This document shows positions 22,592 through 30,253 of a stretch of DNA of 64,000 bases, in pieces. A program made the position numbers and the translations under genes. Each line of letters opens with the position of its first letter. The first letter of the stretch is position 1. Where the stretch lies: NCBI RefSeq assembly GCF_003011885.1, contig NZ_PXXO01000003.1, positions 1-64,000 on the forward strand. Direction: 5' to 3'. The DNA comes from Cyanobium usitatum str. Tous (GTDB lineage: Bacteria; Cyanobacteriota; Cyanobacteriia; PCC-6307; Cyanobiaceae). A model generated the notes under the pieces. The model was not told where the DNA came from and did no database searches. It saw only the letters and a list, made by a program, of their open reading frames with translations.

Positions 22592-23527
22592 GTGGATTTC
22601 TTACGCCAGATCCCCATCGGCCAATTTGCCGCCCCGGATCCGGCGGAGGCGGCCACGGGCGGCAGCAGCTGGTTGCGCCGGCTTGATCCGCGCCTGAAGC
22701 TGGCCTGGAGCCTGATTTTTCTAGTAACGCCGATCCTGGCAGGACCGCTCTGGCGTCTCAGTCTGGTGGGCCTGTTGCTGCTGATCACCGCCGCTAGCGG
22801 GCTCAGCTGGCGGCTATGGCGCCGCAGCGTGCCGCTGCTACTGGCCCTTGCCCTATTGGTGGGTGCCCTGGCGGCCCTGCTGCCGGCGGGCACGGCGGCA
22901 CCCGCAGCCCTGCAGCGGCCGCCGGTGGAGTTGCGGCTCCAGCCCGGCCCCCCCGGAAGCCCGCCGCCAGAGCGCTCGGGCACCCCCTGGGTGCTGCTGC
23001 GCGCTGGCCCCCTGGTGGTGACCCGCCGTTCAGCTGAGCTGGGCCTCAACGGCGCCACGCTGCTATTCACCCTGGTGCACAGCGCCAACCTGCTGCTGCT
23101 CAGCACCTCCCCCGAACAGTTGGTGTGGGCGATCAGCTGGCTGCTGGCGCCCTTGGCCCGGCTGGGCCTGCCGGTGGAGCGGCTTGGCTTCACCCTGCTG
23201 CTTTCCCTGCGCTTCCTGCCCCTGGTGCAGGAGGAGCTGCAAAACCTGTTGCGATCTATTGCAACCCGGGCGGTGAATTTCAAGCGGCTGGGCTGGAAGG
23301 GGGGCTTGGCCTTGGTGCTGGCCCTGGGAGAGCGGTTGCTGGCCAACGTGTTGCTGCGCGCCGAGCAGGGAGCTGAGGCGCTGCTGGCCCGCGGCGGGGT
23401 CTGGCTGCCGCCCGACCAGCTGCTGCGCCCAGCGGTTGCGGGGCGGGGCCTGGGCCTGCTCAACGCCACGGCGGCGGGATTGTTGCTGCTGATGCTCCTG
23501 CTGCGTTGGAAAGTCGGTGACCTTTAA
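22592..23527 (+). CDS. cbiQ: Energy-coupling factor transporter transmembrane protein (CbiQ/EcfT)
   Basis: This is the membrane scaffold of an ECF-type vitamin or metal importer. Hydrophobic segments lie around residues 35-95 and 285-308. The coupling motif region with E-x-A-R-x-R-like positions is represented by SIATRAVNFKRLGW and ERLLANVLLRAEQGAEALLARG. The substrate is unknown because no S component or ATPase is adjacent. It starts at GTG 22592, 13 bases after der. The gene order is conserved in picocyanobacteria. Confidence 0.88.
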   Translation: MDFLRQIPIGQFAAPDPAEAATGGSSWLRRLDPRLKLAWSLIFLVTPILAGPLWRLSLVGLLLLITAASGLSWRLWRRSVPLLLALALLVGALAALLPAGTAAPAALQRPPVELRLQPGPPGSPPPERSGTPWVLLRAGPLVVTRRSAELGLNGATLLFTLVHSANLLLLSTSPEQLVWAISWLLAPLARLGLPVERLGFTLLLSLRFLPLVQEELQNLLRSIATRAVNFKRLGWKGGLALVLALGERLLANVLLRAEQGAEALLARGGVWLPPDQLLRPAVAGRGLGLLNATAAGLLLLMLLLRWKVGDL

Positions 23528-23548
23528 TGGCCAAGTTCGACCGCATCG

Positions 23549-23845
23549 GTGAGCAGCGCATTGACGAGCAGCGCATTTGTGAGTCCGGAGCGCTACCTAA
23601 ACCATCCCACCTTCGGGATGCTCTATCGGGTGGCGGCGGTGTCCGAAGGCCGGGATCTGTTCGCCACCCTCTACGCCCAGCGCATTTTTTTCGTCGTCAC
23701 CCTGCAGCCCCGTGGCGCCACCTTTGAGGTAGTGCCGCTGATGGATGCTCGCCACTTTGCTGAGCAAAATCTGGTGCGCTCCCGCCGCGACGGTCCCGAG
23801 GCCCACGCCCATTGGCGTCAGTTGTTTGACCAGACCTTCATCTGA
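23549..23845 (+). CDS. pipX: NtcA co-activator PipX
   Basis: This small regulator links PII signalling to the nitrogen transcription factor NtcA. The Tudor-like body is clear: YLNHPTFGMLYRV, then DLFATLYAQRIFFVVT, and DARHFAEQNLVRSRR. It has 98 residues from the GTG at 23549. A GTG at 23579 would give 88 residues, closer to the S. elongatus length of 89, and may be the true start. pipY follows four bases after the stop, the typical cyanobacterial pairing. Confidence 0.93.
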   Translation: MSSALTSSAFVSPERYLNHPTFGMLYRVAAVSEGRDLFATLYAQRIFFVVTLQPRGATFEVVPLMDARHFAEQNLVRSRRDGPEAHAHWRQLFDQTFI

Positions 23846-23849
23846 ATCC

Positions 23850-24488
23850 TTGGCCGGGCGACTGGCCGCCCTCCAGGCCGAGCTGCCGCCAGGCTGTCGC
23901 CTGCTGGCGGTGAGCAAGGGTCAGCCCGCTGATCGGATCCGCGAAGCGGTGGCCGCCGGCCAGCGCAGCTTTGGTGAAAGTCGCCTGCAGGAGGCGGTGC
24001 TTAAGCAGGCCGAGCTGGCCGATCTGGCGCCCCTCGACTGGCATTTCATCGGCCGGCTGCAGGCCAATAAGGCCCGGGGTGTGGTGCGCCACTTCGGCAC
24101 GATCCACTCCCTCGACAGCCTTGAGCTTGCTAGACGCCTGGCCCGCATCGCCGCCGAGGAGCAGCGCCAGCCAGCGGTGTTTTTTCAGGTGAAATTTCGC
24201 CCCGATCCCGCCAAGACCGGCTTTGACCCCGCTGAGCTCTGCCAACACTGGCCTGAGTTGGGTGGCCTGGCGCCCTTGCGGCCCCTGGGCCTGATGACCC
24301 TGGCCCCCCTGGGCCTGGACGAGGCCGAGCGCCGGGTCCTTTTTGGCGAGTGCGACGCCCTGGCGACGCAGCTGGGCCTGCCGGAGCGTTCGATGGGAAT
24401 GAGTGGCGATTGGCCCGAGGCTGCTGAGGCTGGCAGCACCTGGGTGCGCATTGGTAGCGGCCTGTTTGGGCCGCGCCAAATTCAATAA
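23850..24488 (+). CDS. pipY: PLP homeostasis protein (YggS family, PipY)
   Basis: This cytoplasmic pyridoxal-phosphate-binding protein of the alanine-racemase-like fold type III maintains vitamin B6 and amino-acid balance. It shows LLAVSKGQPA (PLP lysine), FGESRLQEA, WHFIGRLQANK, HSLDSLELA and SMGMSGDWPEA with WVRIGSGLFG. I place the start at TTG 23850, just behind the pipX stop, giving 212 residues. An in-frame extension to 23745 would overlap pipX and does not look native. Confidence 0.93.
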   Translation: MAGRLAALQAELPPGCRLLAVSKGQPADRIREAVAAGQRSFGESRLQEAVLKQAELADLAPLDWHFIGRLQANKARGVVRHFGTIHSLDSLELARRLARIAAEEQRQPAVFFQVKFRPDPAKTGFDPAELCQHWPELGGLAPLRPLGLMTLAPLGLDEAERRVLFGECDALATQLGLPERSMGMSGDWPEAAEAGSTWVRIGSGLFGPRQIQ

Positions 24489-24581
24489 TTTCCCCAGAAG
24501 GTGCCAATCTCCGCTTGAAAGCCTTGCCGCGATTGGTGTGGGACGCTATTCAGGTGGAAAGAAACTTGCGAGGTTCGGTTC

Positions 24582-25133
24582 GTGTCGTTGTTTTCCCGCC
24601 TGCGTGCCGTTGTCTCAGGAGACGACTATCTCGATGGCGACTACGACGATGAGCTCGATTACGACGGCGGAGAGCAGCCTGAGCCGAGCTACACCAGTCG
24701 CTCCAGCGCCCTAGCCCTGAGCTCCGATTTCGGCGCTGACGATCCTTTTGCCGGCACCAACGTGATCGGCATGCCTGGCCTATCCACGGCCGTTGCCGAG
24801 GTGACTCTGATGGAGCCGCGCAGCTTCGATGAAATGCCCCGCGCCATCCAGGCCCTGCGCGAGCGCAAGACCGTGATCCTCAACCTCACGATGATGGAGC
24901 CGGATCAGGCCCAGCGCGCCGTGGATTTTGTGGCAGGCGGCACTTTCGCTATCGACGGCCACCAGGAGCGGGTAGGTGAAAGCATTTTCCTGTTTGCGCC
25001 TAGCTGCGTCACTGTGACCACCGCCGCCAGCGACGAGGCCTCTTCTCCCACGATCGTGAGCCGGGAGATCAGCGAGCCCCAGCAGGACGCGGCCCCCAGC
25101 CCGGCCTGGGGCCGCCAGGACGCCGCCATTTAG
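24582..25133 (+). CDS. sepF: Cell division protein SepF (Cdv2)
   Basis: This membrane-associated FtsZ partner is important for septum assembly in cyanobacteria. The N-terminal amphipathic helix [13 protein letters not shown] is followed by an acidic linker (about residues 14-60). The SepF domain covers about 75-150, with [20 protein letters not shown] and [20 protein letters not shown] disordered tail ends the protein. It starts at GTG 24582. proC follows after seven bases. Confidence 0.95.
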   Translation: MSLFSRLRAVVSGDDYLDGDYDDELDYDGGEQPEPSYTSRSSALALSSDFGADDPFAGTNVIGMPGLSTAVAEVTLMEPRSFDEMPRAIQALRERKTVILNLTMMEPDQAQRAVDFVAGGTFAIDGHQERVGESIFLFAPSCVTVTTAASDEASSPTIVSREISEPQQDAAPSPAWGRQDAAI

Positions 25134-25140
25134 GCCGGCT

Positions 25141-25932
25141 GTGACGCCAACCTTCGGCGTAGTGGGCCTGGGCCGTATGGCCCAGGCTTTGCTGTTTCCC
25201 CTGCTGGAAGCAGGTCTGGTGCAGCGCGAGGGTGTGCGGGCCGTTGTTGCCAGCGAAGCCTCCGCCACCTGCCTGGCCCAAACCCACGGTTTGGCCGTGG
25301 CTACTGATGCAGCTGCAGCCTGGTCTGCGCCGGTGGTTTTGCTGGCGGTTAAGCCCCAGCAGCTCGAGGCCGTGGCACCGGCGGCGGCGGCTGGTTCGGG
25401 CGGGCTGCTGATCTCCGTGCTCGCCGGTGTCACCCTGGCGCGGCTGCAGCGTTTGTTTCCTGGCTGGCAGTGCGTGCGCGCCGTGCCTAACACCCCGGCC
25501 TTGGTGCGGGCGGGGCTCACGGGCCTGGCCTTTGGCGTCGACGTGCCCCCAGACCAACGCAGCTGGGTGCAGCAGCTCTTCGCCCAGGTGGGCGAGGTGC
25601 ACGAGCTGCCTGAAGCCCAGCTCGATGCCTTTCTAGCCCTTACTTCATCTGGGCCCGCCTTTGTGGCGGTGGTGGCTGAAGCCTTGGCCGATGGCGCTGT
25701 GGCTGCCGGTTTGCCGCGGCTCCTAGCCCAGCGGCTGGCTCACCGCACCCTGGCTGGCAGCGCCGCCCTGCTGGAGGAGCGCGATCTCCATCCCGGCCAG
25801 CTCAAGGACATGGTGAGCTCCCCGGCTGGTACCACCATTGCCGGTTTGCGTCAGCTGGAAAAAGCTGGCCTGCGCTCGGCCTTGATCGAGGCCGTGCTGG
25901 CTGCCGCTCAGCGCAGCCGCGAGCTGGCCTGA
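25141..25932 (+). CDS. proC: Pyrroline-5-carboxylate reductase
   Basis: This enzyme carries out the last step of proline synthesis, NAD(P)H-dependent reduction of pyrroline-5-carboxylate. The Rossmann motif FGVVGLGRMAQALL begins the protein. The C-terminal signature includes LTSSGPAFVAVVAEALADGAVAAGLPR and LKDMVSSPAGTTIAGLRQLE in separate parts. It has 263 residues, a normal length. It starts at GTG 25141 and is the last gene of the der cluster. Confidence 0.96.
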   Translation: MTPTFGVVGLGRMAQALLFPLLEAGLVQREGVRAVVASEASATCLAQTHGLAVATDAAAAWSAPVVLLAVKPQQLEAVAPAAAAGSGGLLISVLAGVTLARLQRLFPGWQCVRAVPNTPALVRAGLTGLAFGVDVPPDQRSWVQQLFAQVGEVHELPEAQLDAFLALTSSGPAFVAVVAEALADGAVAAGLPRLLAQRLAHRTLAGSAALLEERDLHPGQLKDMVSSPAGTTIAGLRQLEKAGLRSALIEAVLAAAQRSRELA

Positions 25933-25946
25933 ACGGGAGTTTGGGG

Positions 25947-25994
25947 TCTCAATCAGAACTTGTCTCAATCAGTCTTTGTCTCGATCAGTGCTTG
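25947..25994. repeat. Three tandem 16-bp repeats
   Basis: The unit TCTCAATCAGNNNTTG occurs at 25947, 25963 and 25979 with exact 16-base spacing; the third copy has TCTCGATCAG. The array fills the gap between converging proC and plsY, and the third copy includes the plsY stop codon. Confidence 0.75.
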
Positions 25995-26605
25995 GGGGCC
26001 CCCAGGCGGGGTTCGGTGCCGGCTAGCAGCCGTTTGATGTTGCTGCGGTGGCGCCACAGCACCAGCAAGGTGGTGAGTAGGGCCAGGCCCAGGTATGGCC
26101 AGCGCAGCCCCAGCCCCTGGTCAGCAAACCAGCCCAGCATCAGCAGCGGCAGGGCGAGCGCCGCCACGACGCTGGATAGGGACACGATGCGGCTGAGGCT
26201 GAGCACGGCCAGGAAGATGCCGAAGCAGGCCAGTCCTACCGGCCAGGTGAGTCCCAGCAACATGCCCAGGCCGGTGGCCACCGCCTTGCCACCCTTCCAG
26301 CCCAGCCACACCGGCCAAATGTGGCCAGCCAGCGCCGCCAGGCCTGCCAGCACTACGCCAACGCCAAAGGGGTCGAGCAAGGTCTTGGCCAGCAGCACGG
26401 CGGCGGCTCCTTTGAGCACATCCACCAGGAACACCGCTAGGGCCGGCCCCTTGCCGACCACCCGCAGCACGTTGGTGGCACCGGTGGAGCCGGAACCTTC
26501 GCGGCGGATGTCGAGGCCAGCCAGCCAGCGCCCTGCCAGGTAACCGCTGGGGATTGAGCCGAGCAGGTAGCCGGCGATCAGCATGGCAAGGGTGAGCAGG
26601 GTCAC
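25985..26605 (-). CDS. plsY: Glycerol-3-phosphate acyltransferase PlsY
   Basis: This integral membrane enzyme transfers acyl groups from acyl-phosphate to glycerol-3-phosphate in phospholipid synthesis. It has multiple hydrophobic helices. The motif GSIPSGYLAGRW is near the start, REGSGSTGATNVLRVVG is the glycine-rich active-site loop, and WLGWKGGKAVATGLG carries the third motif. It has 206 residues. DUF3086 ends 11 bases before its start. Confidence 0.96.
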   Translation of the reverse strand: MTLLTLAMLIAGYLLGSIPSGYLAGRWLAGLDIRREGSGSTGATNVLRVVGKGPALAVFLVDVLKGAAAVLLAKTLLDPFGVGVVLAGLAALAGHIWPVWLGWKGGKAVATGLGMLLGLTWPVGLACFGIFLAVLSLSRIVSLSSVVAALALPLLMLGWFADQGLGLRWPYLGLALLTTLLVLWRHRSNIKRLLAGTEPRLGAPKH

Positions 26606-26616
26606 GGTGATTGGGG

Positions 26617-27531
26617 TTAATAGGTTTCGTCGGCCATAAGTTCGCCGGGGCCGGCCGCGAAAACCAGCCAGAGCGGAAACTGCAGGATCGGGATCTCGAT
26701 CACCTGCTCGCCCGCATCCACCACGATGAAGGGCAGCTCGCCCCGCTCTTCGAGGCGGTCGGCCCGCTCCACCAGGGCATCGGCCCGCTCAAACAGCACG
26801 ATGCCGCTGCTGGGTCCGAAATCTTCGCGGGAAAGGCCCAGGCAGTCCTGCAGGCCGCGGCGCCACTCCCCCAGGCGCTCCGGTTGGCTGGCCAGCACCA
26901 GGGTTTGGAAGCGCTCGCCATAGAGCTCGCCGAGGATGGCGATGGCGGCGGCGGCCACCAGGGCATTGCGGCTGCGGCTACCGCAGCTGGGCTGGGCACC
27001 CCGGCCGCCCTGGCCCAGGAACCAGTCGTCGAGCAGGGCGGCTCCGCTGGCATCCAGGGTGCGGCGCAGCTGCCAGGGATCGGCGTAGAAGTCGGGCTGG
27101 CCACCAAAGCCGGCCAGACGCTCGCGAATCAGGACTTCGTCAGGGCCGAACAGTCCCGCGGCCGCTACAGCCGCTAGGGGTTGGCTCGCTTCTGCCGTGG
27201 TGCTGATCTGGTCGAGGGGGGAGGGCTGCACCAGCACCTGCTGGGGCACCAGCTCCACCTGCTCTGCGGCCACGGCGAGATCCTGCAGGGCTCCCACCAG
27301 GTAGTCCTGGAAGCCCTTGAGCCGCCTGGCCACCCCATCGGCCTGGCCAGCAAAGCTCGCTTCGATCTCCTTTTGGATCAGGCCGCGGCGAGCTTCCAGC
27401 TGGCGGATCTCCTCAAGCAGGGCTGTGCGCTGCTGCTGCAGCTCCGTGAGGGCCAGCTCCTGCCAGGGGGCTGGTGAAGGGATCTCAGGGCTGTCAGGGG
27501 TAGGGGAAGCCTGGCTGGGGTCGTCAGACAT
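26617..27531 (-). CDS. DUF3086 family protein with N-terminal coiled coil
   Basis: This 304-residue cyanobacteria-specific protein has no assigned function. After a disordered Ser/Pro-rich start, residues about 25-70 form a coiled coil (LTELQQQRTALLEEIRQLEA). The rest is globular, ending in FPLWLVFAAGPGELMADETY. It overlaps the upstream DUF3119 gene by eight bases, a pairing that is conserved in related genomes as I remember them. It probably shares a transcript with the MFS and MlaE-type genes. Confidence 0.78.
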   Translation of the reverse strand: MSDDPSQASPTPDSPEIPSPAPWQELALTELQQQRTALLEEIRQLEARRGLIQKEIEASFAGQADGVARRLKGFQDYLVGALQDLAVAAEQVELVPQQVLVQPSPLDQISTTAEASQPLAAVAAAGLFGPDEVLIRERLAGFGGQPDFYADPWQLRRTLDASGAALLDDWFLGQGGRGAQPSCGSRSRNALVAAAAIAILGELYGERFQTLVLASQPERLGEWRRGLQDCLGLSREDFGPSSGIVLFERADALVERADRLEERGELPFIVVDAGEQVIEIPILQFPLWLVFAAGPGELMADETY

Positions 27532-27958
27532 CGCTTGGGGAATCGGGAGGTGCTGCGGGGGGGAGCTGGCTCAGGTGCTGCTCCAGCTGCTGGCGCAGGC
27601 TGGTTGCATCAAAGAGCACTGGCAGGAAGTGGATGCTGGCCTGTTCACGGAAATAAAACAGCACCGGCAGCCCCGGCCAAAAAATTGTCCAGCTCAGCCA
27701 CTCCTGGTATGGGAAGCGGCGCAGCAGGGTCTGCTGACGCCACACCAGCAGGGCATCGCCGCCAAATTCCAGTCGCAGCAGGCGGGTTTGCAGCAGCAGA
27801 AACAAACCGAACACCGCTACGACCAGGCTGAGCCAGATGGCCCCAGCCCACAGTGGTAGTAGGGCCAGGGCTGCCAGTCCCAGGCCAATCACGCCAAGGG
27901 ATACGCCGTAGGCGGGGTCGAGCACCACGCCGCTAGTGCCAGGAGCAGGGGAGGTCAT
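27524..27958 (-). CDS. DUF3119 family membrane protein
   Basis: This is a 144-residue protein with two closely spaced hydrophobic segments (about residues 20-60) and a soluble C-terminal part. It resembles small PH-like membrane proteins of cyanobacteria in the DUF3119 family. Phrases such as RFPYQEWLSWTIFWPGLP and FYFREQASIHFLPVLFD are typical. It shares its start base with the end of the permease gene and overlaps DUF3086, so it is in the same minus-strand operon. No function is known. Confidence 0.78.
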   Translation of the reverse strand: MTSPAPGTSGVVLDPAYGVSLGVIGLGLAALALLPLWAGAIWLSLVVAVFGLFLLLQTRLLRLEFGGDALLVWRQQTLLRRFPYQEWLSWTIFWPGLPVLFYFREQASIHFLPVLFDATSLRQQLEQHLSQLPPAAPPDSPSDV

Positions 27959-28722
27959 CAGGTGAACAGCAGCGAGGTGAGCAGGGCGTCCATCAGGGCG
28001 ACTGTGACCAGGATCATGACCACGGCACCGGTGGTGCTGGTGCCCACCTCCTTGGGCCCACCACGGGTGGTGAGTCCCCAGCCGCAGGCGATCACGGCGA
28101 TCTGCAGCCCGAATACCAGTGCTTTAAGCAGCATCGAGGGCAGGTCGTTGGGCTCCATCCAGGTGCGCACCGAGTTCCAGAACACCGCCGGGGGGATGTT
28201 GTAAAGCAGCGTGCTGCTCACCTGGCCCGACCAGATCCCCACCCAGAAGAAAAGCAGGCATTGCACCGGCGCCATGATCACCATTGCTATTACCCGGGGC
28301 ACCACCAAGTACTCCACCGGATCGGTGCGCAGCATGGTGATCGCGTCGATCTGCTCGGTCACCTTCATGGTGCCGATCTGGGCCGCATAGGCCGTGGCCA
28401 CCTTGCCGGTGAGCAGGGTGGCGGTGAGCAGGGGCGCGATCTCCCGTGACAGCCCCAGGGCCAATAGACCGCCCACCGTGGCGCTGGCGCCCTGTTTGGA
28501 GAGTTCCGCTGCCACCTGGATGTTGAACACGGTGCCAGCAGCCAAGGCCGTGATCAACACGATCAGGAAGCTGCCGGGGCCGGCTTCCATCAGCTCTTGC
28601 ATCAGATCGTTGAAGCCGATGCGCCCCTTGGCGATGGCGCTCACCGCCTGGCCGCCAACCAGAAGGCTGGCTCCCAGGCGCCGCAGCCAGCGCGGTGTTG
28701 TCAGCCAGGCGGGGCGCTTCAT
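27958..28722 (-). CDS. MlaE-type ABC transporter permease
   Basis: This is an inner-membrane permease of the lipid-transport (Mla/TGD1) family. It moves lipids between membranes with an MCE protein and an ATPase encoded elsewhere. The MlaE core is visible as LSREIAPLLTATLLTGKVATAY, AQIGTMKVTEQIDAI and a glycine-rich C-terminus. I use the ATG at 28722 (254 residues), which overlaps the MFS stop as ATGA. A longer frame from 28809 adds 29 unlikely residues. Confidence 0.9.
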   Translation of the reverse strand: MKRPAWLTTPRWLRRLGASLLVGGQAVSAIAKGRIGFNDLMQELMEAGPGSFLIVLITALAAGTVFNIQVAAELSKQGASATVGGLLALGLSREIAPLLTATLLTGKVATAYAAQIGTMKVTEQIDAITMLRTDPVEYLVVPRVIAMVIMAPVQCLLFFWVGIWSGQVSSTLLYNIPPAVFWNSVRTWMEPNDLPSMLLKALVFGLQIAVIACGWGLTTRGGPKEVGTSTTGAVVMILVTVALMDALLTSLLFT

Positions 28723-30083
28723 GGCTGGCGGTGCAGGCCTTTCTCCGGCCAGCGTCGCATCACCAGCAGGCCAGCGGCGATCAGCACGGCCGGAATCAGG
28801 CCCATGCATAGGCGGATGGTCGTGAGGGCAGTAGTCGGCTGGGCCAGTTCCAGGGAGGCCTGGTAGCCGCTGAGGCTCAGCCCATTACCAAGGGCAAACA
28901 CGGCCACACCGATGCCCAGTTTCTGAGTCACCACCATCCAGGCGGTGTACAGCCCGGCTGGTTTGTCGGGGTCGGCATCGATCGCGTCGGGCAACAGGGC
29001 CCAGGGGATCAGGTAGGCGGTGGAGGCTCCCAGGCCCGTAACCATGATCGTGAGCACCAGTAGGCCCAGGGAGATGCCATTGCTGAAGCTGCCCAGGGGA
29101 GCAGTGCTGCCATCGAGGGGCACCAGCAGGCTTGCCCCCAGGCAGCCGGCAATCCATAGCCCGGTGCCCCAGCGCAGGGCGCAGACACGGCCGTGGCGCC
29201 CTGCCACCCGGCTCCATAGCTGCAGCCCCGCCAGGGCACTGAGCTGGAAGGGAATCAGGATCCAAGTGCTCCAGCTCTCCGGCAGTTGCATAACCACGGC
29301 CAGGAAAATCAGCGAAACCGGCTGCATCAGCTGCAGGGCACACCAGAGCAGCAGGTAAAGCCCCAGCACCTTGAGAAAGCGAGGGTTGGCGGAGATGCGC
29401 TGTAGTTGGCGCCGGATCGGTTCCGGGTGGCCCGTAGGGCGCTGGCAGTTGCGGGCGAAGGGGGCTAGGCCCCAGCAGCACAGCAGGGTGAACACCGTGA
29501 GGGTTAGTCCGGACACCCAGCCCATACGTAGGTAGCCCTCCGCGCCCTGGCCCACCAGCAGGGCCCCCAGCACCAAGCCGGCCAATCCAGCCAGGATCGA
29601 TCCGGTGAAGCGGCTGGCATTCAGCTGGGTGCGCAGCTGGGTGGAGCTGGTGAGCTCGGAGGCCAGGGCCGAGTAGGGCAGGTTGACGCAGGTGTACAGC
29701 GCCATAGCCACAAGCTGAATCGCCACCAAAATTGCGAACTTCTGCCAGTCCCCCCCCGGAGGAACCCACCACATCGCTACAAGCGCCAGGCCTAGGGGAA
29801 TGGCGCTTGTAGCCATCCAGGGCAACCGCGGGCCCCAGGGATGCTTGGTGTGGTCGCTGAGCCAGCCCACTAGGGGGTCGTTGATGCCATCCCACACCTT
29901 CAGCACCATCAGCACCAGGCCCGCCATCCAGGCCGGCAGCCCGGCCACACCGGTGTAAAAAACAAAGAGGTAGAAGCCCAGCTGGGTGGCAGCCATGCCG
30001 GTGCCGATGTCGCCGAGCCCATAGCTCCACAGCAGGCGACGCCGGGCTGCTTTCCCCAAGCTTGGTTCTTCAGCTGTAATCAT
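28719..30083 (-). CDS. MFS transporter of the glycoside-pentoside-hexuronide (GPH) type
   Basis: This 454-residue membrane protein has about 12 hydrophobic helices. The early motif VLKVWDGINDPLVGWLSDHTKHPWGPR in parts (DGINDPLVGWLSD) is characteristic of MFS_2/GPH sugar-cation symporters. The substrate is not predictable from sequence. It starts 97 bases before tRNA-Gly, with divergent transcription, and overlaps the MlaE-type permease. Confidence 0.88.
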   Translation of the reverse strand: MITAEEPSLGKAARRRLLWSYGLGDIGTGMAATQLGFYLFVFYTGVAGLPAWMAGLVLMVLKVWDGINDPLVGWLSDHTKHPWGPRLPWMATSAIPLGLALVAMWWVPPGGDWQKFAILVAIQLVAMALYTCVNLPYSALASELTSSTQLRTQLNASRFTGSILAGLAGLVLGALLVGQGAEGYLRMGWVSGLTLTVFTLLCCWGLAPFARNCQRPTGHPEPIRRQLQRISANPRFLKVLGLYLLLWCALQLMQPVSLIFLAVVMQLPESWSTWILIPFQLSALAGLQLWSRVAGRHGRVCALRWGTGLWIAGCLGASLLVPLDGSTAPLGSFSNGISLGLLVLTIMVTGLGASTAYLIPWALLPDAIDADPDKPAGLYTAWMVVTQKLGIGVAVFALGNGLSLSGYQASLELAQPTTALTTIRLCMGLIPAVLIAAGLLVMRRWPEKGLHRQP

Positions 30084-30180
30084 CGGGGCCGCTTTGGGCT
30101 TGGGGTGGGCAGGCCATAATGTCTGAGCTGGATTACTTCGGTAACAGCAACAGGCATGTGACTCGTACGCATGTACTGCC

Positions 30181-30251
<71 letters not shown>

Positions 30252-30253
30252 CT

